Origin: Lactobacillus kalixensis DSM 16043
Lineage (GTDB): Bacteria > Bacillota > Bacilli > Lactobacillales > Lactobacillaceae
Assembly: GCF_001434335.1 (NCBI RefSeq)
Contig: NZ_AZFM01000020.1
Coordinates: forward strand, 1-34,660
Length of the DNA: 34,660 nucleotides
Direction of reading: 5' to 3'
Shown: positions 1-7,132 of the stretch, piece by piece
How positions within the stretch are numbered: the stretch's first letter is position 1
Layout: each line of letters begins with the position of its first letter
Notes under the pieces: generated by a model
Told to the model about the DNA's origin: nothing
The model's input: the letters and a program-made list of their open reading frames with translations, nothing else
Databases searched by the model: none
Made by a program: the position numbers and the translations under genes

Positions 1-2
1 AT

Positions 3-41
3 TATCTAAAAATATCAGGTCTAATCCTAGACGGAGCTTGA
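3..41 (+). CDS. possible 3' end of a gene entering from the left
   Basis: An open frame runs from the window edge and ends at TGA (39-41), coding YLKISGLILDGA. A good terminator hairpin follows 14 nt later. Only 12 codons are visible, so the frame choice is a guess and no product can be named. Confidence 0.2.
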   Translation, partial: YLKISGLILDGA

Positions 42-54
42 CTTTACGTAGAAA

Positions 55-90
55 AATGGTGCTAAGATTTTTCTCAGCACCATTTTTTTG
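55..90. terminator. bidirectional rho-independent terminator
   Basis: ATGGTGCT (57-64) pairs with AGCACCAT (77-84). A T-run follows on the plus strand and an A-run precedes, so both strands have a U tail. It lies directly after the stop of the minus-strand ATPase gene at 92 and may also serve a plus-strand gene from the left. Confidence 0.8.
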
Positions 91-91
91 C

Positions 92-1312
92 TTATTTTTG
101 CTCATCTAATAACCAATCAATAATATTTAGCTTTTTAATGCCATCATAATTGGCAGTCCGATTGATTGTATCTAGCGTCAACAAATATTTTGGATAAGAG
201 TCTTTAATTTCTTGAAGTGATCTCAATTCTCTTTGCAGAACTTTTTCATCTAAGGTTGTTAATGCAACTTGATAATATGATATTTCATTATTGGCATTAA
301 TTCCGACAAAATCTACTTCATATTTTTGACTTTTGCCTACATACACATTCTTCATTCGTCTGAGCAATTCCAAATAAACAATGTTTTCGATAATATGGCC
401 GAAGTCTTCTTGATGATCTGGCAAAAGAATATTTCTAATTCCAACATCTACACCATAGTATTTACTCTGACTATTTAACAACTGTCGATCATGCACATCG
501 AAGCACTTTGCTTCATACATCAGAAGACTATCTAGAATCCCACCTAAATAGCGATCAATCGTCTTATTACTTGTTGAATAGCCTGCACTCTTTAGTGTAT
601 TAGTCATTTTATTAATAGAAACCTGGCTACCAATGCTTGAATAGAGACTGCTGATTAGTCTCTCTAAAACAGGCGTATCTTTAATATTCAATCTTGAAAC
701 AATATCAGTTAGAACAATAGTTGAATATACACCTTGTAAATATTCATTTTTTTCTTGATCTGTTTGAAGAAACAAAGTGAACGGGAAAGAACTTTGAAGA
801 TACAAATTGAACATATCAGTATTGTCGGTAAACTGATCATTTTGTTTATGCCATTCTACAAATTCAGAAAATGATAAAGGCAGAATTTTGAGTTCGACAT
901 ATCTTCCAGTTAAGAGTGTTGAAATTTCACTGCTCAAGAAATAAGCATTAGATCCAGTGATATATAGGTCCACATTGTCTTGTAGAAACAGCGAATCAAC
1001 AACACGCTCAAAATTTTGAACATGTTGGATTTCATCTAGGAAGATATAGTTCATCTGGTTTGACGAAATATTTTCTTGTAAATAATTGTATAGTTTTTGA
1101 TTATCTCTTAAATAATCGTATTTCATATCTTCGAAATTAATATTAATAATTTGTTCGTCAGAAACGCCTTTATTTTTAAGATATTCTCTAAATAAGTAGA
1201 ATAAGGTCGATTTTCCCGCACGTCTAACACCAGAAACTACTTTAATTACTTTTTTGTCACACCAGCGTTTTAGAAAATCAAGATAAACTGGTCGATTAAC
1301 AAATTTTTCCAT
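92..1312 (-). CDS. AAA_14/DUF4143-family ATP-binding protein, copy 1
   Basis: A 406-residue P-loop ATPase. Walker A is GVRRAGKST (residues 28-36) and Walker B is YIFLDEIQ. The C-terminal third matches the DUF4143 region, a PD-(D/E)XK-like fold; the usual (E/Q)xK end reads YYQVALT here, so the catalytic Lys seems absent. An ATG at 1312 is preferred over a GTG at 1324, because GAGGTGA lies 8 nt before the ATG and the GTG is inside it. This family is abundant in bacteria and archaea and mostly of unknown function. A paralogue of the same length lies at 32342-33562. Three palindromes precede the gene (1349-1446), suggesting autoregulation or a private DNA target. The family call is firm; the biological role is unknown. 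Confidence 0.88.
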   Translation of the reverse strand: MEKFVNRPVYLDFLKRWCDKKVIKVVSGVRRAGKSTLFYLFREYLKNKGVSDEQIININFEDMKYDYLRDNQKLYNYLQENISSNQMNYIFLDEIQHVQNFERVVDSLFLQDNVDLYITGSNAYFLSSEISTLLTGRYVELKILPLSFSEFVEWHKQNDQFTDNTDMFNLYLQSSFPFTLFLQTDQEKNEYLQGVYSTIVLTDIVSRLNIKDTPVLERLISSLYSSIGSQVSINKMTNTLKSAGYSTSNKTIDRYLGGILDSLLMYEAKCFDVHDRQLLNSQSKYYGVDVGIRNILLPDHQEDFGHIIENIVYLELLRRMKNVYVGKSQKYEVDFVGINANNEISYYQVALTTLDEKVLQRELRSLQEIKDSYPKYLLTLDTINRTANYDGIKKLNIIDWLLDEQK

Positions 1313-1348
1313 ATTTTGTCTCACCTCTTGCCTTATATTTTACATTTT

Positions 1349-1446
1349 TTTGGAGTCAACTCCAAACATCGGCTATTTTTTGTAAAAGTTTGGAGTTAAC
1401 TCCAAACTTTTTGCTTTTTTTGGTATTATTTGGAATTAACTCCAAA
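1349..1446. promoter_or_regulatory. three 18-bp palindromes at exact 40-bp spacing
   Basis: Copies lie at 1349-1366 (TTTGGAGTCAACTCCAAA), 1389-1406 (TTTGGAGTTAACTCCAAA, perfect) and 1429-1446 (TTTGGAATTAACTCCAAA). Starts are exactly 40 bp apart, and the spacers are T-rich and not conserved. The array sits between the ATPase start and the end of the PPK2 gene. It looks like repeated operator sites for a dimeric protein controlling the ATPase gene; which protein binds is not visible. Confidence 0.8.
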
Positions 1447-1472
1447 GAAAAACGAGAGATATAAATCTCTCG
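1446..1472 (-). terminator. terminator of the PPK2 gene
   Basis: Read on the minus strand, CGAGAGAT / ATCTCTCG (1453-1472) forms an 8-bp stem with a 4-nt loop followed by TTTTTC. It lies 5 nt after the PPK2 stop and touches the third palindrome of the neighbouring array. Confidence 0.8.
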
Positions 1473-1477
1473 CCTTC

Positions 1478-2359
1478 TTAGTATTTATCTTCATCTTGCA
1501 AAAGTTGCTTAGCAATTTGCAATTCCTTTTCTTGTTTTTCTGCCATTGTTGGATAAGCAAGTGGTAATTTCTTGAGTTGTTCAGTCAAAATATTTGACAC
1601 AATTAAACGCGAATACCACTTATCATCTGCTGGAATAACGTACCACGGATTTTCTTCCGTTGATGTCTTATTGATGGCTTTTTCATAAACAATTTGATAC
1701 TTGTTCCAATATTGCCGCTCGCGAATATCTGCAGCTGACAACTTCCAATTTTTCTCAGGGGTTTCAATCCGGGACATGAAACGGCGCTTTTGTTCATCCT
1801 TTGATAGATGCAAGAAGAACTTAAGAATCACGTATCCATTATCAGTTAAATACTGCTCGTAATCCCTGATTTCTCTGTAACGCTTTTCAAAAAATTCATC
1901 ATTTACATCTTCTAAAGAATGAATCTCTGGCAAATTGTTGTTCAAAATAATAGATGGATGAACACGCGAAATCAGCACATCTTCGTAATATGAACGATTG
2001 AAGATGCCGATTTGACCACGGCTTGGCAATTTTTGGTTAATTCTCCAAAGAAAATCATGATTCAATTCCTCTGCTGTTGGTGTTTTGAAATTAGCAACGT
2101 TAAAGCCAACTGGATTAACACCCTCCAAAATATGCTTGATCAGACTATCCTTGCCAGCTGCATCCATCCCTTGCAAAACGATTAAGACGCTGTATTTGCG
2201 GCGAGCATTCATCATTGCTTGTGCCTTATTGATTTGCTTAACATTTTCTTTAACCTGCTTTTTGATCTTTTTCAGATCCTTACTAGAATCTTTGACAAAG
2301 GTTGGCGCATCCGCAATTTTAAAATTTTTTTCGGTATAGCAATATTGATTTGTATTCAT
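1478..2359 (-). CDS. polyphosphate kinase 2 family (PPK2) phosphotransferase
   Basis: A 293-residue cytoplasmic enzyme that transfers phosphate between inorganic polyphosphate and nucleotides. Walker A is GMDAAGKD (about residues 64-71). The Walker B/lid region reads IGIFNRSYYEDVLISRVHP, the hallmark block of PPK2 (PF03976), and the length is typical. The start ATG at 2359 is preceded by AAGGAAGG. Whether AMP or ADP is the preferred acceptor (PPK2 class) cannot be told by eye. It is monocistronic, with its own terminator at 1446-1472. No regulatory motif was recognised upstream. Confidence 0.9.
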   Translation of the reverse strand: MNTNQYCYTEKNFKIADAPTFVKDSSKDLKKIKKQVKENVKQINKAQAMMNARRKYSVLIVLQGMDAAGKDSLIKHILEGVNPVGFNVANFKTPTAEELNHDFLWRINQKLPSRGQIGIFNRSYYEDVLISRVHPSIILNNNLPEIHSLEDVNDEFFEKRYREIRDYEQYLTDNGYVILKFFLHLSKDEQKRRFMSRIETPEKNWKLSAADIRERQYWNKYQIVYEKAINKTSTEENPWYVIPADDKWYSRLIVSNILTEQLKKLPLAYPTMAEKQEKELQIAKQLLQDEDKY

Positions 2360-2446
2360 TTACTTTTCCTTCCTTTTATTTACTTTAAGCCTTGGAAGGA
2401 AAAATAACCAATATTTAGCTTTTGGAATAATTTTCATTAAAGCAAT

Positions 2447-2475
2447 TTGTAAAAAAATAGCGAATCTTTTATAAT
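2447..2475 (+). promoter_or_regulatory. strong sigma-A promoter of the antisense RNA
   Basis: TTGTAA (2447-2452), a 17-bp spacer, and TATAAT (2470-2475). The predicted start is about 2482. No plus-strand coding region follows, only a short RNA ending at a terminator near 2573. Confidence 0.75.
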
Positions 2476-2515
2476 AAAAGCAAAGGAGCTAGTGAAGTGT
2501 CGGTTCACCAGCTCC
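2476..2515 (-). terminator. terminator of the toxin mRNA
   Basis: On the minus strand a 12-bp stem with one mismatch (arms 2504-2515 and 2485-2496) is followed by a U-rich tail (2484-2476). The same hairpin, read on the plus strand, forms the 5' end of the antisense RNA. Confidence 0.7.
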
Positions 2516-2573
2516 CAAAGCAATTACATGTGACTATTTGGGTTAGCTAATCGTGGAAACGATTAGCTTTTTT
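2482..2573 (+). ncRNA. candidate antitoxin RNA (type I toxin-antitoxin)
   Basis: A transcript of about 92 nt is predicted between the strong promoter at 2447-2475 and a perfect terminator (GCTAATCGT, loop GGAA, ACGATTAGC, then six T, 2546-2573). It is fully antisense to the 3' part of the toxin message. Its segment 2510-2528 joins two short words, AGCTCCCAAAGC and GCAATTACA, that recur separately at 2610-2621 and 2692-2700. It could therefore also pair with the toxin coding region and with the leader ribosome binding site. This logic resembles the par/Fst and TxpA/RatA loci. The RNA itself is inferred, not observed. Confidence 0.68.
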
Positions 2574-2645
2574 GATTATTGCATATGCTTTGGCACAGTC
2601 TATTACAAAAGCTCCCAAAGCTACAATAATCATAGCCGTATCCAC
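2547..2645 (-). CDS. 32-residue hydrophobic peptide, candidate type I toxin
   Basis: GTG start with AGGAGG 6 nt upstream (2652-2657) and TAG stop at 2547-2549. The peptide begins MDTAMIIVALGAFVID and ends KKANRFHD: one short membrane segment followed by a basic tail, the usual plan of type I toxins. It does not show the Fst-type Pro-x-x-x-Gly signature, so it may belong to a different or undescribed family. An in-frame ATG at 2633 is an alternative start, and it overlaps the stop of the 15-residue leader (ATGA). It is transcribed away from the DdmE-like gene and opposed by the antisense RNA at 2482-2573. Confidence 0.62.
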   Translation of the reverse strand: MDTAMIIVALGAFVIDCAKAYAIIKKANRFHD

Positions 2646-2677
2646 AATTTCCCTCCTAGTCTATCCATGTTCATCAT
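2630..2677 (-). CDS. 15-residue leader peptide overlapping the toxin start
   Basis: ATG ATG start with a near-consensus GGAGGTGA 6 nt upstream (2684-2691). It encodes MMNMDRLGGKLWIRL and reads through the toxin ribosome binding site. Its TGA stop overlaps the internal ATG of the toxin frame. This looks like translational coupling as in hok/mok; whether the leader is translated is unproven. Confidence 0.5.
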   Translation of the reverse strand: MMNMDRLGGKLWIRL

Positions 2678-2746
2678 AGGCTTTCACCTCCGCAATTACA
2701 AAATCTTTGAAGGTGCCGTAGCCCACGATGATAATTGCTAAATCTC

Positions 2747-2809
2747 GACGGTAGTTAGCCGTCATTTGAGACCTGGTTTTATTATATCGAACCCATGTTT
2801 ATGGATCTA
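2747..2809 (-). promoter_or_regulatory. toxin promoter and 5' leader hairpin
   Basis: On the minus strand TATAAT lies at 2786-2781. A poor -35 (TAGATC, 2809-2804) sits 17 bp upstream, giving a start near 2774. The first part of the message folds as GACGG-loop-CCGTC (2763-2747), a possible 5' stability hairpin as in other type I toxin mRNAs. Confidence 0.5.
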
Positions 2810-2826
2810 TAAACTTTATTAAATTC

Positions 2827-2855
2827 TCCTAAGATTTGAATATCTGTAGGATTTT
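2827..2855. terminator. hairpin after the DdmE-like gene
   Basis: TCCTAAGAT (2827-2835) pairs imperfectly with ATCTGTAGGA (2842-2851). The T-run is on the plus strand, where no gene ends. On the minus strand the tail is weak (AGAATTT). It is probably the imperfect end of the DdmDE-like operon; orientation is uncertain. Confidence 0.4.
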
Positions 2856-4670
2856 TTATTTTCTATCTGCCAAGAATGCTTCAGTAAGATACTTTTTAGG
2901 AAATGGCAATACTGTCATATTTGCATACTTTATTGTAGGCACCATCATCATTTCTATTAAATCAAAAATTTCTTCATTATTTAGTGTGCCTTGTTTCTCA
3001 ACTTTTTCAATTTTTCGCACATGAAATCCTCTAGCAACACTTTGCTGTAAAGCATCAGGAATCCCACCAACAATATAATAGAAATCCTTACTATCTTTCC
3101 AATAACTAATATCAAACAATCCGCTAATATATTTAATTCTATTTGCAGTTTTGCGGGCAGTTACTAATTCTCCATTGTCAGCAGCTTCCTTCCAATCATC
3201 CATTAAGACTTTGTTAGGTAAAGTTACTGTATCTAAACGAAAAATCTTGTAGTAGTTTCCCCTAGAGTCTTCAATCATAAGTTCAATTTTGGGATCATCT
3301 AAAATACTTATCTTATCAAATGAAGTAACTTTATTAATTTCAAAATGGCTAGTATCACTAAACCTCATTTCATAAGCATTCTCATCAAACATCGCGTAAT
3401 ACTTGAATTGACGAATTTTTTCAGAAATTGAAATAATCGTTAATTCACCTTTATTCAAATCATATTTGATAATTAACTGATTGATCAAATTATAGAGTGT
3501 TGCATCTGGAAAACTATTCTCTGCATCTTCAACTGTAATATGTTGAATTATCGCTAGACTCTTTTCTTGATGTGGATCTACCTTATCTTTATTCTTATTA
3601 TAAAATTCTTTATCATGAATTAATGAAATCGCCAAATCCCCTTCAGCTAGATCATCCTTATCCGCTAAAGTAACTTCTATTTTCAAAGACTTAAATTTAT
3701 CTTTTAAATAGTTAATTAGTGCAACATGTTCTTCAGTTTCATCAATCAAGTAGATCTCATGCTTTTGACTGAATTCTACCAATTTGAATTTTAAATCTTT
3801 AACATAAGCTTGAGCAGTCATATCTAATTTTCTACGATCAACATCTTGGGTAATAAAAAACAAATTACTAAAATACTTAGAAAATTGTTGATTAAATTGA
3901 TCAATTATATAAAACATTTTTCCAGATTTAGTATTGAGATATGCGTTTAATCTATTTTTACCTATCCTGCCTAACTTATCCTTAGCATTTTTATCAGCGA
4001 AGAATTTAGATGGAAACTTTGGTTTAGCGCCCTTAAATCTAGGAAGATTATAGTATTGCTCGCCATCTTCTTGATTACCTTTAAGAACATTTTTCATAGT
4101 ATTATTAATAAAATCAATCTGATAAATAGCTTTTTTAGCGATACGCGTTTGGTCTTCTTTATCACTTGTAAACATTTTTTTATTAGTAAAAGTAGTCGAC
4201 GAAATCCACATATTAAAATTTTGATTCAGTTTAACTTCATCTAGAGCAAATGCCTTTCTATTTCTTGTAGTTGGGACGAAAAATATACGATTATATTTAC
4301 CTATCTTTTTAAATAACCTAGTTCCAGAAACCATATTAAAAAATAGCTTCAGCAAAATGTATTCAGATAACCCATCTAATCTAAACTTATCTAATTTATC
4401 AACTCTAGCTAAATTTTCATCTTTTTCTTGTAGTAAATTTTGTAATTCAGTAACTTTAAATGCATCTTTCTCACATAGCAAATATAGCTTCTTATCACTA
4501 TACATCGCAGTATAGACGCTATCGCTTTTTTCACCCAAATCAGTTATTCGAGCGTAGCTAACACAGTACTCGTATTCATCACAAACTACTGAAAATACAT
4601 CAAAATCTTCAGTAATTGCATTTGAATTTACTTTGGGTTTATTTAATTTTGATAAAGTGATTTCTACCAT
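2856..4670 (-). CDS. DdmE-like protein, possible inactive prokaryotic Argonaute
   Basis: A 604-residue protein with no signal peptide or membrane segment. Its ATG overlaps the stop of the helicase-nuclease by one base (TAATG), with GAGGAAG just upstream, so translation is coupled. Gene order (helicase-nuclease, then this), sizes and coupling match DdmD-DdmE of Vibrio cholerae. There DdmE is a DNA-guided Argonaute-like protein that loads DdmD onto plasmids. Features seen are GDLAISLIHDKEFY and IIQHITVED in the middle and YANMTVLPFPKKYL near the end, consistent with MID-PIWI architecture. The match is by context and general look, not alignment. The family alternative is a pPIWI-RE protein, which also travels with a helicase and a nuclease. 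The frame is intact, unlike its partner. Confidence 0.55.
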   Translation of the reverse strand: MVEITLSKLNKPKVNSNAITEDFDVFSVVCDEYEYCVSYARITDLGEKSDSVYTAMYSDKKLYLLCEKDAFKVTELQNLLQEKDENLARVDKLDKFRLDGLSEYILLKLFFNMVSGTRLFKKIGKYNRIFFVPTTRNRKAFALDEVKLNQNFNMWISSTTFTNKKMFTSDKEDQTRIAKKAIYQIDFINNTMKNVLKGNQEDGEQYYNLPRFKGAKPKFPSKFFADKNAKDKLGRIGKNRLNAYLNTKSGKMFYIIDQFNQQFSKYFSNLFFITQDVDRRKLDMTAQAYVKDLKFKLVEFSQKHEIYLIDETEEHVALINYLKDKFKSLKIEVTLADKDDLAEGDLAISLIHDKEFYNKNKDKVDPHQEKSLAIIQHITVEDAENSFPDATLYNLINQLIIKYDLNKGELTIISISEKIRQFKYYAMFDENAYEMRFSDTSHFEINKVTSFDKISILDDPKIELMIEDSRGNYYKIFRLDTVTLPNKVLMDDWKEAADNGELVTARKTANRIKYISGLFDISYWKDSKDFYYIVGGIPDALQQSVARGFHVRKIEKVEKQGTLNNEEIFDLIEMMMVPTIKYANMTVLPFPKKYLTEAFLADRK

Positions 4671-5332
4671 TATTCTTCCTCATTTAACAAACTAGATAAG
4701 CTGTCCACCACACTACGATTGAGAGTGCCATCGTTTTGGAATAGAGCTGGGTAATAAATAATCCAATCTTTTGAATTGCCTGGATATTCTTTACCTTCCC
4801 AATCATACAAGTTCACAATAACTATTCTCTTGGTCTTTAGACGCTCTAATTTATAACGTTCTTTTCTTTCAAAGGCTGCTTCTGATTCAAAATATGCTCT
4901 TTTACGTGAGTCAAAGTTTTTAACATCAACATAAATCTGCCGGATGCCACGTTTTAGAAAACCATCTACTAGTTCAAATTTATCTTTTTCTAAATCGCTC
5001 ATATCGTGCCAATCTAAGCGATATTTTTCAGCCACTAGGGCAAAAATTTTTTCTCCAATCACACCCTTGTAGAAATTATTGAAAGCAGTTGGTGTTAACA
5101 AATATTGGTGCGGCTTTGATAAATCAACCATATATCCTTCATTTTGAAGTTTCTTCTTTATCCATGGATTCTTTTTAAAAATTTTTTGAAGCATTACATC
5201 GTATTCTTTAAAATCTAATAGCTTATCTACCTTCTTGGTCTTCTCCAGTTCAAGCCCGGTTAACTTAATAAAGTTATTATCCTCAAAGTGGTAGTAGTAC
5301 TTCGTTACCGGCTTTCCAAATGTACAATACAA
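4670..5332 (-). pseudogene. fragment 4: PD-(D/E)XK nuclease domain
   Basis: The last 220 residues, from a TTG at 5332 to the natural stop. They show the order GEK, FELVDGF, IYVDVKNF expected of a PD-(D/E)XK nuclease core, with aligned E, D and DxK residues. A separate nuclease gene is possible in principle. However, the frame continues upstream through TAG into the helicase and there is no ribosome binding site, so this reads as the C-terminal domain of one protein. Confidence 0.65.
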
Positions 5333-5344
5333 ATAATATAGATT

Positions 5345-5680
5345 CTATTCTTTAATTTTTTGCTTATTCAAACTATCCAACATTGGATACTTGCCAACAA
5401 ATTCTCGTAATTCCACCCACAATTTCTGTTGCTTTTCATTTAATGTAGGTAGATATTTTGCCCATTCAGTAATGAATTCATTATGCTGCGTTTCCATTTC
5501 ATAAAATTTTTGTTTATGATCATTCAATGGAATTTGCTTCAGATTTATTTGTTGAATAACTTGATCAACTAGTCCCGTAATACGGTGATTCTTTATCAAC
5601 TTAAATACGGCAAAACAATCTTCTGCATCTTCATTGAGCATCACATACGTATTCTTATTTTTAAAATTAGTACGCATCAT
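5345..5680 (-). pseudogene. fragment 3: motif VI and linker
   Basis: A 111-residue open stretch from ATG ATG at 5680 to the TAG at 5347. The codons just upstream give stop-TLGRMMRT, motif VI of an SF2 helicase with its leading Gln replaced by TAA. The rest is a charged helical linker leading into the nuclease. Confidence 0.55.
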
Positions 5681-5692
5681 ACGACCTAGAGT

Positions 5693-7039
5693 TTATTCAA
5701 GGATTACTTCTTTTGCAATTAAAGCTGGCATCCCCGCACTGAGTTTCTCGATAATTCTATGATTTACAATGTACTTTTCGATATTTAGTTTTGCTTTCTT
5801 ACGGCTAATATCACCATGATTAGATAGACTTTCCATCTCACTAATAACATTCAGAGTTTCTTTCACAATATTCTCTGAGCTGAAACCATGATACAAATGA
5901 GTTGGTGCTTCTAAGTATGTTCCATCAATATCTTTTTCTAGTTTTCTCTTCTGAGCAGAATCTAAGTTAATAACCATTGGATATTTCTTCAAAAAAGCCT
6001 CATTAATTGGGTACTGTAGGTTAACTCCTCGATCCATACTGTTAAATGATGTAATTAAAATGCAGAATTGTTCTTTTGACCAAATTCTTTTAATAATAGC
6101 AAGTTGATCATCATTTTTAGCAGAGATTTCTTTTACACAGTCACTATATTTCTCCAGTCCAACGAATTTCAGCAATTTACTAATAAATTCAACTTGCTGC
6201 TCTGAAGTCGTAGTATTTCGGTAAGTGATAAAAGATTGTAGTGAGGGATCAGACTGATTAAGCCTGCACATTTTAATAATTGCTTTGAAAAAGTCTAAAT
6301 CTCTGAAAAAGCCAAAATCTTCCTGAACACTATAAGCCTGAAGATATTCATTATAAATGGATAGCAAATCTTCTGTAGTCTTTTTTTCAGAACATAAATC
6401 GGCAAAATATTGAAAGTATGAACTCTTTCCTGGAACTGGTTTAGTTTTGATCTTCTCAAGATGAACTTTTACTTTTTTCTTGTATTTTTCTCTTTGAAAC
6501 GTATTTTCAGCGTTCAATATTTTCTCATCATTTGGATTGTTAATACACATATGTTTGACATTATCTTTTAACCATCTGAGATCAAAATTGCTGAAAATCG
6601 AATCATTTTTAGCTGTCGCACTAATGAATATGACTCTCCATTTATTAGCCATTTTTTGGATAAAATCTTCTGCAGAATAAGGTTCAGCAAAAAGGAAAAC
6701 TTTTGTCCTCATGCTTTCGCGATGATTAGATTTGATTTTGATATAAGAATATCCAGAACTATAGTGAGTCTTATCAATTGAAAAGTTTGCCCGAAGACCT
6801 GACACTTGGTCTGCATCTCGCCTTTTCAAAAAGTTGTTGATCAAATAATTTACTAAATATCTTTCTTCCGGTCTAGTAGTCTGAATTACCGTTCTCAAAA
6901 CAAAACTTAGCTCATCTTTTAACTCAAATGTCTCTTTATTATGAGCTTTTTTATCTTCCTGATAATCCATTGAAAATCGATACATTCGACCTATGAACAT
7001 TTTTATAGCACTAGTAGTTTCTTTTAAGATTTTGTCCAA
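5693..7039 (-). pseudogene. fragment 2: helicase middle and RecA2 region
   Basis: The stretch between the first and second stops. The longest start-bounded part begins at a TTG (7039), but coding-like sequence continues upstream to 7132 in the same frame. It contains SATA (motif III) and MDRGVN (motif V) and stops one codon before motif VI. No convincing Shine-Dalgarno precedes the TTG, so independent translation is doubtful. Confidence 0.6.
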
Positions 7040-7132
7040 TTTATGATAATTCCTATCTTTTTCAAGATTATCTCTAGTAGTAATGATGTTCTCGTTAAAC
7101 TTCGAAATTACAATTAAATGTGAGTCACGAAT

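Larger units (their letters stand above)
2510..2700. repeat. two short direct repeats linking antitoxin and toxin RNAs
   Basis: AGCTCCCAAAGC occurs at 2510-2521 and 2610-2621, exactly 100 bp apart. GCAATTACA occurs at 2520-2528 and 2692-2700. The two words are adjacent in the antisense RNA but separated in the toxin message, one in the coding region and one just before the leader Shine-Dalgarno. Confidence 0.75.

Noticed and set aside
1349-1446. CRISPR-like array (also 33582-33713)
   Set aside because: Only three and four repeats, each itself a full palindrome, with low-complexity T-rich spacers partly repeated between units and no cas genes nearby. Operators fit better.
2085-2407. Plus-strand ORFs over the PPK2 gene and its upstream region
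   Set aside because: Opposite-strand shadows of PPK2; hydrophobicity comes from the complementary codons.
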